Source: Halomonas sp. SSL-5 (GTDB lineage Bacteria; Pseudomonadota; Gammaproteobacteria; Pseudomonadales; Halomonadaceae). From it: DNA of 64,000 nt. The notes beneath the pieces were generated by a model. It searched no databases. It saw nothing but the letters and a program-made list of their open reading frames with translations, and had not been told where the DNA came from. Shown in pieces: positions 37,690-46,745 of this stretch. Each line of letters starts with the position of its first letter. Position 1 is the first letter of the stretch. A program made the position numbers and the translations under genes. The stretch lies in the NCBI RefSeq assembly GCF_030708455.1, contig NZ_JAUYWF010000006.1, forward strand, positions 62,001 to 126,000, in the 5' to 3' direction.

Positions 37690-38745
37690 ATGTCGTCGAA
37701 TATGACTCCCAACCGCACGACGCTAGGCGAGCCTTTGGCCATCGGCTTCGTCCTGCTGCATCGCTTTACGCTGATGCCTTTCGCCGCCTTCGTCGACTGC
37801 CTGCGCCTGGCCGCCGACGAGGGAGACCGTTCGCGTCAGGTGCGTTGCCACTGGACATTCATGACCAGTGTCGGCGAGGCGGTCCTCTCCAGTGCCGGCG
37901 CTGCCATCTCGCCCTGCGAGCGTTTCCGGGACCCTGCCGAGTTCGACTACCTCGTGGTGATCGGTGGCGTGCAGGATGATGGCGAACGTACGGACTCCAC
38001 CGCCCTGGCCTATCTGCGCCAGGCGGCCGAGGCGGGCGTGCCACTGGTAGGGCTATGCACCGGCGTCTTCGCCCTTATCCAGGCGGGGTTGATGAAGGGG
38101 CGACGCTGCTGCGTCAGCTGGTACCACCATCGCGACATGATCCAGCGCTTCCCCGCCATCCAGCCGGTGGCCGATCGGCTGTTCATCGACGATGGCGACC
38201 GGCTCACCTGTGCCGGGGGCGCGGCGGCGGCCGACCTGGCGGCGTATCTGGTCGAGCGCCACCTGGGCAAGGCGTGGGCCATGAAGAGCCTCAACATCAT
38301 GTTGCTCGACGAGGCCCGGGCGGGCACCCATCCCCAGCCCCAGCCGGTGGTATTCGGCAAGATCGAGGACCGTCTGGTGCGCCGTGCCATCGCGGTGATC
38401 GAGCAGCATATGGGTGAGGCCATCTCGATGGAGGCGTTGGCCGAGCGGATCGGTACCTCGCGCCGCAATCTGGAGCGTCGCTTCCGCGAGAGCCTTGGTG
38501 TCAGCCCGCTCAAGTTTTCCCGCGACCTGCGCCTGCGCTATGGCCTGTGGCTGCTGCACTACACCGGCAAGAGCATTACCGAGATCGGCGAGCGCTGCGG
38601 TTTCGCCGACACGGCCCACTTCTCACGCCAGTTCCGCAGCGCCTTCGACATGACCCCGTCGGAGATGCGCAAGCGTGCCGGAGAGCCTGGCAGCGACCGG
38701 GTCGACCCCTTCTTCCTGCATATCGACGGCCGGCCTACCCTCTGA
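37690..38745 (+). CDS. souR: GlxA-type AraC regulator, SouR-like
   Basis: The protein has 351 residues: an N-terminal DJ-1/PfpI-like GATase1 domain (FVLLHRFTLMPFAAFVDCLRLAADEG, GLCTGVFALIQAGLMKGRRCCVSW) and a C-terminal AraC HTH domain (about residues 235-335, with MEALAERIGTSRRNLERRFRESLGVSPLKF). In Pseudomonas the related SouR senses sarcosine and activates the glyA-sox genes. It sits just before glyA-soxBDAG in the same direction, which supports that role. GbdR-like function for glycine betaine is the main alternative. Confidence 0.8.
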   Translation: MSSNMTPNRTTLGEPLAIGFVLLHRFTLMPFAAFVDCLRLAADEGDRSRQVRCHWTFMTSVGEAVLSSAGAAISPCERFRDPAEFDYLVVIGGVQDDGERTDSTALAYLRQAAEAGVPLVGLCTGVFALIQAGLMKGRRCCVSWYHHRDMIQRFPAIQPVADRLFIDDGDRLTCAGGAAAADLAAYLVERHLGKAWAMKSLNIMLLDEARAGTHPQPQPVVFGKIEDRLVRRAIAVIEQHMGEAISMEALAERIGTSRRNLERRFRESLGVSPLKFSRDLRLRYGLWLLHYTGKSITEIGERCGFADTAHFSRQFRSAFDMTPSEMRKRAGEPGSDRVDPFFLHIDGRPTL

Positions 38746-39040
38746 GCCCTCGGCAACACCTCAAGGTGCGCGTGTCTTCATGCTTGCCGTCAGCGCGTCA
38801 CCGTCCGGCGTTCCCCGCTCGCCGAGCGGCAAGCACGATTCCTGGCGTTCAGGAATCCTGTCGCATCTGTTCAATCCCTTCCCCTCTCCGTCGTCTTTAA
38901 TCGATGCATATGCCGGACGCCCTGCGTGGCGGTTATCCGCGCATAAGGATTTCAAATTTTCCCCATGACAGGCGTACCGATAGATTCCGGTCATGGGGTT
39001 TTGAAAAACGAACAATGAGCGACAACAACAGGAGAAACTC
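38746..39040 (+). promoter_or_regulatory. Leader and regulatory region of the glyA-sox operon
   Basis: This 295-bp gap has two dyads. One has 8-bp arms GATTCCTG (38837-38844) and CAGGAATC (38850-38857). The other has 9-bp arms CCCCATGAC (38961-38969) and GTCATGGGG (38990-38998) with a 20-nt loop followed by TTTTG, just before the glyA ribosome-binding site (AGGAG). Either may be the SouR target or a leader structure. No -10/-35 pair was assigned. Confidence 0.55.
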
Positions 39041-40342
39041 ATGAATCACGCCTCTCTCACCAGCTACGATTCCCAGATCGCCGCCGCCATCGCCGACGAA
39101 GTGGCCCGCCAGGAGGCCCACGTCGAGCTGATCGCCTCCGAGAACTACGCCAGCCGTGCGGTGATGGAGGCTCAGGGCACCCAGCTCACCAACAAGTATG
39201 CCGAAGGCTACCCCGGCAAGCGTTACTACGGCGGCTGCGAGCACGTCGACGTGGTGGAGCAACTGGCCATCGACCGCGCCTGCGACCTGTTCGGTGCCGA
39301 CTACGCCAACGTCCAGCCCCACTCCGGCGCCCAGGCCAACGCTGCGGCCTTCATGGCCCTGGTCAAGCCCGGCGATACCGTGCTGGGCATGAGCCTGGCC
39401 CACGGTGGCCACCTGACCCACGGGGCGGCGCCGAACTTCTCCGGCAAGCACTACCACGCCGTACAGTACGGCCTGAACCCGGAGACCGGCGAGATCGACT
39501 ATGCCGAGGTCGAGCGTCTGGCGAAGAGCCACAAGCCGAAGATGATCATCGCCGGTTTCTCTGCCTATGCCCGCGTCGTCGACTGGCGTCGTTTCCGCAC
39601 CATCGCCGACGAGGTAGGCGCCTGGCTGATGGTCGACATGGCCCATGTGGCAGGCCTGGTCGCCGCCGGCCACTACCCGAGCCCGCTGCCCCACGCCCAT
39701 GTGGTCACCACCACCACCCACAAGACCCTGCGTGGCCCACGCGGCGGCCTGATCCTCTCCGCCACCGGCGATGCCGATCTCTACAAGAAGCTCAACGGTG
39801 CGGTCTTCCCCGGTCAGCAGGGCGGCCCGTTGATGCACGTCATCGCCGCCAAGGCGGTGGCCTTCAAGGAGGCCATGAGCCAGGAGTTCGTGCAGTACCA
39901 GCGGTGTGTCATCGACAACGCCCGCGCCATGGCCGATGTCTTCCTGGAGCGTGGTTATGACGTCGTCTCCGGCGGCACCGACGACCATCTCTTCCTGGTC
40001 TCGCTGATCAAGCAGGGAGTCACCGGCAAGGACGCCGATGCAGCACTCGGCCGCGCCCATATCACCGTCAACAAGAACGCCGTGCCCAACGACCCGCAGA
40101 GCCCCTTTGTCACCTCCGGGCTGCGTATCGGCACCCCGGCGGTCACCACCCGCGGTTTCGACGAGGCGGAGTGCAGCGACCTGGCAGGCTGGATCTGCGA
40201 CATCCTTGATGTGCTGGCCGAGCAGGGCAACACCGACGCCGTGGAGGCCGAGGTGCGCGAGAAGGTCGCCGCCCTCTGCGAGCGCCATCCGGTCTACGGC
40301 GATGCCGCCCCGGCTGCGGTACGCGAAACCGCTACCGCCTGA
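39041..40342 (+). CDS. glyA: Serine hydroxymethyltransferase
   Basis: This 433-residue PLP enzyme carries the family core: [54 protein letters not shown], the PLP-lysine segment [16 protein letters not shown] and DDHLFLV. It transfers the one-carbon unit from methylene-THF, formed by sarcosine oxidase, onto glycine to make serine. It is the first gene of the glyA-soxBDAG-purU unit and is probably a second, pathway-specific glyA copy. AGGAG precedes the ATG. Confidence 0.96.
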   Translation: MNHASLTSYDSQIAAAIADEVARQEAHVELIASENYASRAVMEAQGTQLTNKYAEGYPGKRYYGGCEHVDVVEQLAIDRACDLFGADYANVQPHSGAQANAAAFMALVKPGDTVLGMSLAHGGHLTHGAAPNFSGKHYHAVQYGLNPETGEIDYAEVERLAKSHKPKMIIAGFSAYARVVDWRRFRTIADEVGAWLMVDMAHVAGLVAAGHYPSPLPHAHVVTTTTHKTLRGPRGGLILSATGDADLYKKLNGAVFPGQQGGPLMHVIAAKAVAFKEAMSQEFVQYQRCVIDNARAMADVFLERGYDVVSGGTDDHLFLVSLIKQGVTGKDADAALGRAHITVNKNAVPNDPQSPFVTSGLRIGTPAVTTRGFDEAECSDLAGWICDILDVLAEQGNTDAVEAEVREKVAALCERHPVYGDAAPAAVRETATA

Positions 40343-40355
40343 ACCCGCAAAGGAT

Positions 40356-40376
40356 CGGCCCCGCCAGGCGGGGCCG
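40356..40376 (+). other. Intercistronic hairpin between glyA and soxB
   Basis: A 9-bp GC-rich stem with a 3-nt loop lies directly before the soxB ribosome-binding site (GAGGAGG). There is no T-run. It may set relative expression of glyA and the oxidase genes by stabilising upstream mRNA. Confidence 0.55.
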
Positions 40377-40392
40377 GCCGAGGAGGAACAAG

Positions 40393-41643
40393 ATGCAACG
40401 CTATTCAGGCTTCGGGCTGGCGAAACATGCGCTCAGCCACCACGAGAACTGGCAGCGCCAGTGGCGCAACCCCACGCCCAAGAAGCAGTACGACGTGATC
40501 GTCGTCGGCGGCGGCGGCCACGGCCTGGCCACCGCCTACTATCTGGCCAAGAACCACGGCATCACCAACGTGGCAGTGCTGGAGAAGGGCTGGCTGGGGG
40601 GCGGCAATACCGCGCGCAACACCACCATCGTGCGCTCCAACTATCTGTGGGACGAGGCGGCACGTCTCTATGACCACTCGCTGGATCTGTGGAAGGGGCT
40701 GTCCCAGGACCTCAACTACAACGTGATGTTCTCCCAGCGTGGCGTTATGAACCTGGGGCACACCCTGCAGGACATGCGTGACATCCAGCGTCGAGTGCAT
40801 GCCAACCGGCTGAACGGTGTCGACAGTGAGGTGATCTACCCCGACCAGATCAAGGAGATCGTGCCGGTCATCGACACCTCCAAGCGTGCCCGCTATCCGA
40901 TCCTTGGGGCCTCCTGGCAGAAGAGTGCCGGCGTCGCGCGCCACGATGCGGTGGCCTGGGGCTACGCCCGGGCGGCGGACGCCCTGGGGGTGGATATCCT
41001 GCAGAATACCGAGGTCACCGGCTTCAAGATTCGCGATGGCCAGGTGTATGGCGTGCATACCAATCGCGGCGATATCGAATCCAAGACCATCGGCTGTGTC
41101 ACAGCGGGCAACTCCGGCGTGGTGGCCAAGATGGCTGGCCTCACGCTACCGCTGGAGTCGCATCCGCTTCAGGCGCTGGTCTCCGAGCCGCTCAAGCCGG
41201 TGCTCGATACCGTGGTGATGTCCAACCACGTGCATGGCTATATCAGCCAGACCGACAAGGGTGACCTGGTCATCGGCGCCGGTATCGACGGTTACCTGGG
41301 CTACGGCCAGCGCGGCAGCTACTCCACCGTGGAGCACACCCTGCAGGCCATCGTCGAGATGTTCCCGATCTTCTCGCGGGTGCGCATGAACCGTCAGTGG
41401 GGCGGCATCGTCGACACCTGTGCGGATGCCTGTCCGATCCTCTCCAAGACCAGGGTCAAGGGGCTGTTCTTCAACTGCGGCTGGGGCACCGGTGGCTTCA
41501 AGGCGACACCCGGCTCCGGGCATGTGTTCGCGGCGAGCCTCGCCAAGGGCGAGATGCACCCCATCGCTGCGCCGTTCTCCATCGACCGCTTCAACACCGG
41601 CGCCCTGATCGATGAACATGGCGCCGCCGGCGTCGCGCACTAA
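40393..41643 (+). CDS. soxB: Sarcosine oxidase beta subunit
   Basis: The protein has 416 residues, typical of the beta subunit of heterotetrameric sarcosine oxidase. The FAD-binding DAO domain starts with [20 protein letters not shown], followed by [39 protein letters not shown]; a His in the family binds FMN covalently. It oxidises sarcosine to the imine that is handed to folate in the alpha subunit. GAGGAGG precedes the ATG. Confidence 0.96.
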   Translation: MQRYSGFGLAKHALSHHENWQRQWRNPTPKKQYDVIVVGGGGHGLATAYYLAKNHGITNVAVLEKGWLGGGNTARNTTIVRSNYLWDEAARLYDHSLDLWKGLSQDLNYNVMFSQRGVMNLGHTLQDMRDIQRRVHANRLNGVDSEVIYPDQIKEIVPVIDTSKRARYPILGASWQKSAGVARHDAVAWGYARAADALGVDILQNTEVTGFKIRDGQVYGVHTNRGDIESKTIGCVTAGNSGVVAKMAGLTLPLESHPLQALVSEPLKPVLDTVVMSNHVHGYISQTDKGDLVIGAGIDGYLGYGQRGSYSTVEHTLQAIVEMFPIFSRVRMNRQWGGIVDTCADACPILSKTRVKGLFFNCGWGTGGFKATPGSGHVFAASLAKGEMHPIAAPFSIDRFNTGALIDEHGAAGVAH

Positions 41644-41654
41644 GGAGAAATACG

Positions 41655-42029
41655 ATGTTCTATATCCATTGCCCTTATTGCGACGAATACCGCGATGAAG
41701 AGGAGTTCCACCCCAAGGGCCAGGCGCATATCGCCCGTCCCGAGGACCCCGAGTCCTGCACCGATGAGCAGTGGGGTGCTTACCTGTTCTTCCGTGACAA
41801 CCCGCGGGGTATCCACCATGAGCTGTGGGTGCACGCGATTGGCTGCCGCAAGTTCTTCAACATTACACGCAATTCGGCGAGCTACGAGATCCTCGAGACC
41901 TACCGAATGGGTGAGCAGCCCCGCTTCAGCGCCGAGCATCCCGAGGGCAAGTCCGCCGAGCAGGGGGCTGCCGTGAACGTCGCCGACGAGGCGGGAGTGG
42001 TCGCAGGTCAGGAAGGAGTCAAGGCATGA
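41655..42029 (+). CDS. soxD: Sarcosine oxidase delta subunit
   Basis: This 124-residue small subunit begins MFYIHCPYCDEYRDEEEF, with a Cys-x2-Cys that together with the His and Cys residues near the middle forms the family zinc site. HHELWVHAIGCRKFFNITRNSASYEI is strongly conserved. The C-terminal 25 residues are variable. It starts 11 nt after soxB and overlaps soxA by 4 nt. Confidence 0.95.
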   Translation: MFYIHCPYCDEYRDEEEFHPKGQAHIARPEDPESCTDEQWGAYLFFRDNPRGIHHELWVHAIGCRKFFNITRNSASYEILETYRMGEQPRFSAEHPEGKSAEQGAAVNVADEAGVVAGQEGVKA

Positions 42030-45000
42030 GTCAGGTTAATCGTCTTCGCCAGGGTGGACGCATCGATCGCGCCCGCACCCTGAGCTTCACCTTCAACGGC
42101 AAGCGCTATCAGGGCCATGCCGGTGACACCCTGGCCTCGGCACTGCTGGCCAACGGGGTGGATCTCGTCAACCGCAGCTTCAAGTACTCGCGGCCCCGGG
42201 GCATCGTCGCCGCCGGCGCCGAGGAGCCCAATGCGCTGGTCCAGCTGGGCAGCACCGAGGCGGCCCAGGTGCCCAACGTGCGTGCCACCCAGCAGGCGCT
42301 GTTCGAGGGCCTCACGGCGCAGAGCACCAACGGCTGGCCCAACGTGCAGCGTGATGTCATGAGCCTGGTCGGCAAGCTGGGCGGGCGCTTCATGCCGCCG
42401 GGTTTCTACTACAAGACCTTCATGGCTCCAGCCTCCATGTGGATGACCTACGAGAAGTACATCCGCAAGGGAGCGGGTCTGGGTCGCAGCCCGATGGAGA
42501 ACGATCCCGACAGCTACGACCACCTCAACCAGCATTGCGACCTGTTGGTAGTCGGCGCCGGCCCCACGGGTCTGGCCGCCGCGCTGACAGCCGCCCGGGC
42601 GGGTGCCCGAGTGATCCTGTGCGATGAGCAGGAGGAGATGGGGGGCTCGCTGCTCGACAGCCGCGAGCTGCTCGACGACCGCCCCGCCGCCCAGTGGGCC
42701 GAGCAGGTGATCAGCGAGCTGGCCGAGAACGACAATGTCACCCTGCTGCCGCGCACCACCGCCAATGGCTACCATGACCATCACTTCGTGACCCTGCATG
42801 AGCGGCGCACCGAGCACCTCGGCGAAACGGCGCCTACCATCGACGGCGTCCGTCCTACTCGCTCGCGCATGCACCGCGTGCGTGCCGGCCAGGTGCTGCT
42901 CGCCACCGGCGCCCATGAGCGTCCGTTGGTCTATGGCAACAATGATGTGCCGGGCAATCTGGTGGCCGGTGCGGTCTCCACCTATATCCGCCGCTACGGG
43001 GTGGTGCCGGGCAACAAGCTGGTGCTCTCGGTCAGCAACGACCACGCCTACCGCGCCGCCCTGGACTGGGATGAGGCCGGCCGCGAGGTGGTGGCCATCG
43101 TCGATGCGCGCCGCAACCCGGATGGCGAGCTGGTCGAGCAGGCTCGCGCCCGCGGCATTCGCATCATCGAAGGCGCGGCGGTGCTCGAGGCCAAGGGCGA
43201 CAAGCGCGTCAGCGGCGCCCGTGTGGCGACCATCGATGCCGCGGCCTTCAAGGTCACCGGTCAGGCCGAGCTCCTGGAGTGCGACACCATCGCCAGCTCC
43301 GGCGGCTACAGCCCGGTGATCCACCTGGCCTCTCACACCGGTGCACGACCCACCTGGGACGATGAGATCCTCGGTTTCGTGCCCAGCCTGGTGAAGGGGG
43401 TGCACGCCGCCGGCAGCGCGCGTGGCGTGCATGACCTGGCCGGAGGCCTGGCCGATGGAGCGGCCAAGGCGAGCGAGGCCCTTGCCGCGCTGGGCAAGTC
43501 CGCCAGTGCCATCGAGCCGCCCCGGGCCGATGCCATCCGCGAAGGCCAGGCCTGTGCCCTCTATCAGGTGCCCCACGAGAAGCCGACCCTGCGTGCGCCC
43601 AAGCAGTTCGTCGACATGCAGAACGACGTCACCGCGGCGGCCATCGAACTGGCCACTCGCGAGGGCTTCGAGTCCATCGAGCACGTCAAGCGCTACACCG
43701 CCATGGGCTTCGGCACCGACCAGGGCAAGCTCGGCAACATCAACGGCATGGCCATCGCCGCGCGCTGTCTCGGCAAGTCGATTCCCGAGGTGGGCACCAC
43801 GGTGTTCCGGCCCAACTATACGCCGGTCACCTTCGGCGCCATCGTCGGTCGCCATTGCCGCGAGCTGTTCGACCCTGAGCGCTACACCGCGCTGCACCAG
43901 TGGCATGTCGAGAACGGCGCCGAGTTCGAGGACGTCGGCCAGTGGAAGCGCCCCTGGTACTTCCCGAAGACGGTGAATGGCAAGCAGGAAAGCATGGACG
44001 AGGCGGTGGCCCGCGAGAGCCTGGCGGTGCGTACCGGCGTCGGCATCCTCGATGCCTCGACGCTGGGCAAGATCGATATCCAGGGGCCGGATGCCCGGGA
44101 GTTCCTCGGTCGCGTCTACACCAACAAGTGGGCCAAGCTGGCGCCGGGCCGGGTGCGTTACGGCCTGATGTGCAAGGACGACGGCATGCTGATGGACGAC
44201 GGCACCACCAGCTGCCTGGGCGAGAACCACTTCCTGATGACCACCACCACCGGCGGCGCCGCCGGCGTGATGGAGTGGCTGGAGCTGTGGCACCAGACGG
44301 AGTGGCCGGAACTGCAGGTCACCTTCACCTCGGTCACCGATCACTGGGCGACCATGACCGTGACCGGCCCGGATGCGCGCAAGCTGCTGTCCGAGATCAC
44401 CGATATCGATCTCGACAGGGAGCAGTTCAAGTTCATGGACTGGCGCAACGGCAAGGTAGCCGATGTCCCGGCGCGGGTGTTCCGCATCTCCTTCACCGGG
44501 GAGCTGGCCTACGAGATCAACGTCCAGGCCAACTACGCCATGCACGTCTGGAAGACCCTGTTCGAGCACGGCAAGAAGTATGACCTGACGCCCTACGGCA
44601 CCGAGACCATGCACGTGCTGCGTGCCGAGAAGGGGCTGATCATCGCCGGTCAGGATACCGACGGCTCGGTGACCCCCGAGGACCTGGGCATGTTCTGGGC
44701 GATCGGCTACGACAAGCCGTTCTCCTGGATCGGCAAGCGCGCCCTGACGCGTCCGGATACGGCGCGCAAGGACCGCAAGCAGTTCGTGGGGCTCAAGCCC
44801 GTCGACCCGAAGGTGGTGCTGGAAGAGGGCGCCCATATCGTCGTCGACAAGGACCAGCCCATCCCCATGGATATGCTGGGCCACGTGACCTCGAGCTATT
44901 ACAGCCCGAACCTGGAGAGCGGCTTTGCCCTGGCAGTGATCAAGGGCGGCCGCGACCGCATGGGCGAGACGCTCTATGTGCCGATGCCGGACGGTCAGGC

Positions 45001-45064
45001 CCATGAGGTCGAGGTCGTCAGCCCCGTATTCATCGATCCCAAGGGAGAGCGTCAGCATGTCTGA
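42026..45064 (+). CDS. soxA: Sarcosine oxidase alpha subunit
   Basis: This 1012-residue protein matches the alpha subunit in length. Domains in order are an N-terminal 2Fe-2S-like fold (about 20-95, FTFNGKRYQGHAGDTLASALLANG), an NAD-binding pyridine nucleotide-disulfide oxidoreductase-type region (LLVVGAGPTGLAAALTAARAG near 174) and a C-terminal folate-binding GcvT-like domain (about 600-1010). It forms 5,10-methylene-THF from the sarcosine methyl group. It overlaps soxD at its start and soxG at its end. Confidence 0.96.
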   Translation: MSQVNRLRQGGRIDRARTLSFTFNGKRYQGHAGDTLASALLANGVDLVNRSFKYSRPRGIVAAGAEEPNALVQLGSTEAAQVPNVRATQQALFEGLTAQSTNGWPNVQRDVMSLVGKLGGRFMPPGFYYKTFMAPASMWMTYEKYIRKGAGLGRSPMENDPDSYDHLNQHCDLLVVGAGPTGLAAALTAARAGARVILCDEQEEMGGSLLDSRELLDDRPAAQWAEQVISELAENDNVTLLPRTTANGYHDHHFVTLHERRTEHLGETAPTIDGVRPTRSRMHRVRAGQVLLATGAHERPLVYGNNDVPGNLVAGAVSTYIRRYGVVPGNKLVLSVSNDHAYRAALDWDEAGREVVAIVDARRNPDGELVEQARARGIRIIEGAAVLEAKGDKRVSGARVATIDAAAFKVTGQAELLECDTIASSGGYSPVIHLASHTGARPTWDDEILGFVPSLVKGVHAAGSARGVHDLAGGLADGAAKASEALAALGKSASAIEPPRADAIREGQACALYQVPHEKPTLRAPKQFVDMQNDVTAAAIELATREGFESIEHVKRYTAMGFGTDQGKLGNINGMAIAARCLGKSIPEVGTTVFRPNYTPVTFGAIVGRHCRELFDPERYTALHQWHVENGAEFEDVGQWKRPWYFPKTVNGKQESMDEAVARESLAVRTGVGILDASTLGKIDIQGPDAREFLGRVYTNKWAKLAPGRVRYGLMCKDDGMLMDDGTTSCLGENHFLMTTTTGGAAGVMEWLELWHQTEWPELQVTFTSVTDHWATMTVTGPDARKLLSEITDIDLDREQFKFMDWRNGKVADVPARVFRISFTGELAYEINVQANYAMHVWKTLFEHGKKYDLTPYGTETMHVLRAEKGLIIAGQDTDGSVTPEDLGMFWAIGYDKPFSWIGKRALTRPDTARKDRKQFVGLKPVDPKVVLEEGAHIVVDKDQPIPMDMLGHVTSSYYSPNLESGFALAVIKGGRDRMGETLYVPMPDGQAHEVEVVSPVFIDPKGERQHV

Positions 45065-45707
45065 TATCACTTACGGCAAGGTTGCGACCTTCAACACCCA
45101 TCCGGACGCCTCGATTCCCATGGAGTCACCGCTGTCGGTGGCGTTCAACACGGGCAGTGTGCCCGCCGCGACATCCGGCAGCCGGGTCCTGTTCAAGGAG
45201 CAGGCCTTCCTGGGCCACCTGATCCTGCGTGGGGGTGCCATCGTTCTCGACGAAGCCGTGCGCAAGGTACTGGGCATCAGCCTGCCCGGCCAGCCCCTGG
45301 GGCTGGCGCTGGACGCCAGCGGCGAGCGCAGCGTTCAGTGGCTGTCGCCGGATGAGTGGCTGGTGATCGTGCCCGGTGGCGAGGAGTTCGAGCTCGAGCA
45401 GCGGCTGCGTGACGCCCTGGGCGATGCCCACTATGCCATCGTCGATGTCAGTGGCGGCCAGACCCTGGTTTCCCTGGAGGGAGAAAAGGCCCGCGAGCTG
45501 CTGATGAAGTCGACCAACTACGATGTTCACCCGAGCCGCTTCCCGGTGGGCAAGGCGGTCAGTGTGGTGTTCGGCAAGTCCAGCCTTATCCTGCGTCGTC
45601 CCAGCGAGGAGCGCTATGAGCTGGTCCTGCGCAGAAGCTTCGCCGACTACCTCTATCGCTGGATCCTCGATGCCGGCGCCGAGTACGCCATCGGCGTGGA
45701 ACAGTGA
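45057..45707 (+). CDS. soxG: Sarcosine oxidase gamma subunit
   Basis: The gamma subunit has 216 residues from the ATG at 45057, which overlaps the end of soxA by 8 nt and has AAGGGAGA upstream. A longer frame from 44976 lies inside soxA and is rejected. Family features are ESPLSVAFNTG, WLSPDEWLVIVPGGEEFEL and VDVSGGQTLVSLEGEKARELL. It is a small GcvT-like structural subunit of the oxidase. Confidence 0.93.
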   Translation: MSDITYGKVATFNTHPDASIPMESPLSVAFNTGSVPAATSGSRVLFKEQAFLGHLILRGGAIVLDEAVRKVLGISLPGQPLGLALDASGERSVQWLSPDEWLVIVPGGEEFELEQRLRDALGDAHYAIVDVSGGQTLVSLEGEKARELLMKSTNYDVHPSRFPVGKAVSVVFGKSSLILRRPSEERYELVLRRSFADYLYRWILDAGAEYAIGVEQ

Positions 45708-45732
45708 CGGCTGTTGCTTGTTAGAAGAGAGA

Positions 45733-45752
45733 GGGCCGGCATCTGCCGGCCC
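45733..45752 (+). other. Intercistronic hairpin between soxG and purU
   Basis: An 8-bp stem (GGGCCGGC with GCCGGCCC) and an ATCT loop are followed by CTTTCGGGAGAG. It resembles the glyA-soxB hairpin and could partly separate purU expression. Confidence 0.5.
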
Positions 45753-45769
45753 CTTTCGGGAGAGATGAG

Positions 45770-46636
45770 ATGAAAGACAACAACAATCGCTGGATCCTGG
45801 CGGCCCAGTGCCCGAGCCGGCTGGGCACCGTGGATGTGGTGACGCGCTTCCTCAAGGAGAGCCGCTGCTACATCACCGAGCAGCACTCCTTCGATGATCG
45901 CCTGAGCGAGCGCTTCTTTATCCGCACCGAGTTTCGTCCCGAGGAGGCGGATTTCGATGCCGAGGCCTTCCAGGCCGAGTTCGCCGCCCGCGCCGCCGAG
46001 TTCGGGATGACCTTCGAGCTTACCGCTCCGGGCACGCGCATGCCGGTGGTGATCATGGTCTCCAGGGCCGATCACTGCCTCAACGACCTGCTCTACCGCT
46101 ATCGCATCGGCCAGCTTCCCATCGATATTCGCGCCATCGTCTCCAACCACCCGGACCTGGCAGACCTGGCGGAGTGGCACGGCATTCCCTACCACCACTT
46201 CCCGATCACGCCGGAGACCAAGCCCGAGCAGGAGGCGCAGGTGTGGCAGGTGGTACAGGAGACCGGCGCCGAGCTGGTGATCCTGGCGCGCTACATGCAG
46301 GTGCTCTCCAGCGACATGTGCGAGAAGCTCAGCGGCCGTGCCATCAACATCCACCACTCGCTGCTACCGGGCTTCAAGGGCGCCAGGCCCTACCACCAGG
46401 CCTATGAGAAGGGCGTCAAGCTGGTCGGCGCCACCGCCCACTACATCAACGACGACCTGGACGAGGGGCCGATCATCACCCAGGGGGTGGAGCCGGTGAG
46501 TCACGCCGACTACCCGGAGGACCTGGTGGCCAAGGGGCGCGACGTCGAGTGCCTTACCCTGGCCCGAGCGGTGGCCCTGCACGTGGAGCGCCGTGTCTTC
46601 CTGCACGCCAAACGCACCGTGGTCTTCGATCGTTAG
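45770..46636 (+). CDS. purU: Formyltetrahydrofolate deformylase
   Basis: This 288-residue protein has an N-terminal ACT domain (NNRWILAAQCPSRLGTVDVVTRFLKESRCYI) and a C-terminal formyltransferase fold with the conserved NIHHSLLPGFKGARPYHQAYEKGVKLVGATAHY. It hydrolyses 10-formyl-THF to formate and THF and so recycles folate when sarcosine demethylation floods the one-carbon pool. It is the usual last gene of glyA-soxBDAG-purU operons. GGGAGAG precedes the ATG. Confidence 0.95.
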   Translation: MKDNNNRWILAAQCPSRLGTVDVVTRFLKESRCYITEQHSFDDRLSERFFIRTEFRPEEADFDAEAFQAEFAARAAEFGMTFELTAPGTRMPVVIMVSRADHCLNDLLYRYRIGQLPIDIRAIVSNHPDLADLAEWHGIPYHHFPITPETKPEQEAQVWQVVQETGAELVILARYMQVLSSDMCEKLSGRAINIHHSLLPGFKGARPYHQAYEKGVKLVGATAHYINDDLDEGPIITQGVEPVSHADYPEDLVAKGRDVECLTLARAVALHVERRVFLHAKRTVVFDR

Positions 46637-46656
46637 GCACTGCACTGCACTGCACT
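46636..46656 (+). repeat. Four tandem GCACT pentamers after purU
   Basis: Four copies of the 5-bp unit GCACT occur immediately after the purU stop. The run is outside coding sequence. Two short hairpins follow: CCGGC with GCCGG (46678-46690) and GGCGCC with GGCGCC (46697-46712). Confidence 0.8.
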
Positions 46657-46745
46657 GGACGCGTATCGCGTAGGAGGCCGGCTTTGCCGGGCGAACGGCG
46701 CCGTCAGGCGCCTATCGATGAATTCAATAACAAGGTCATAGCATC

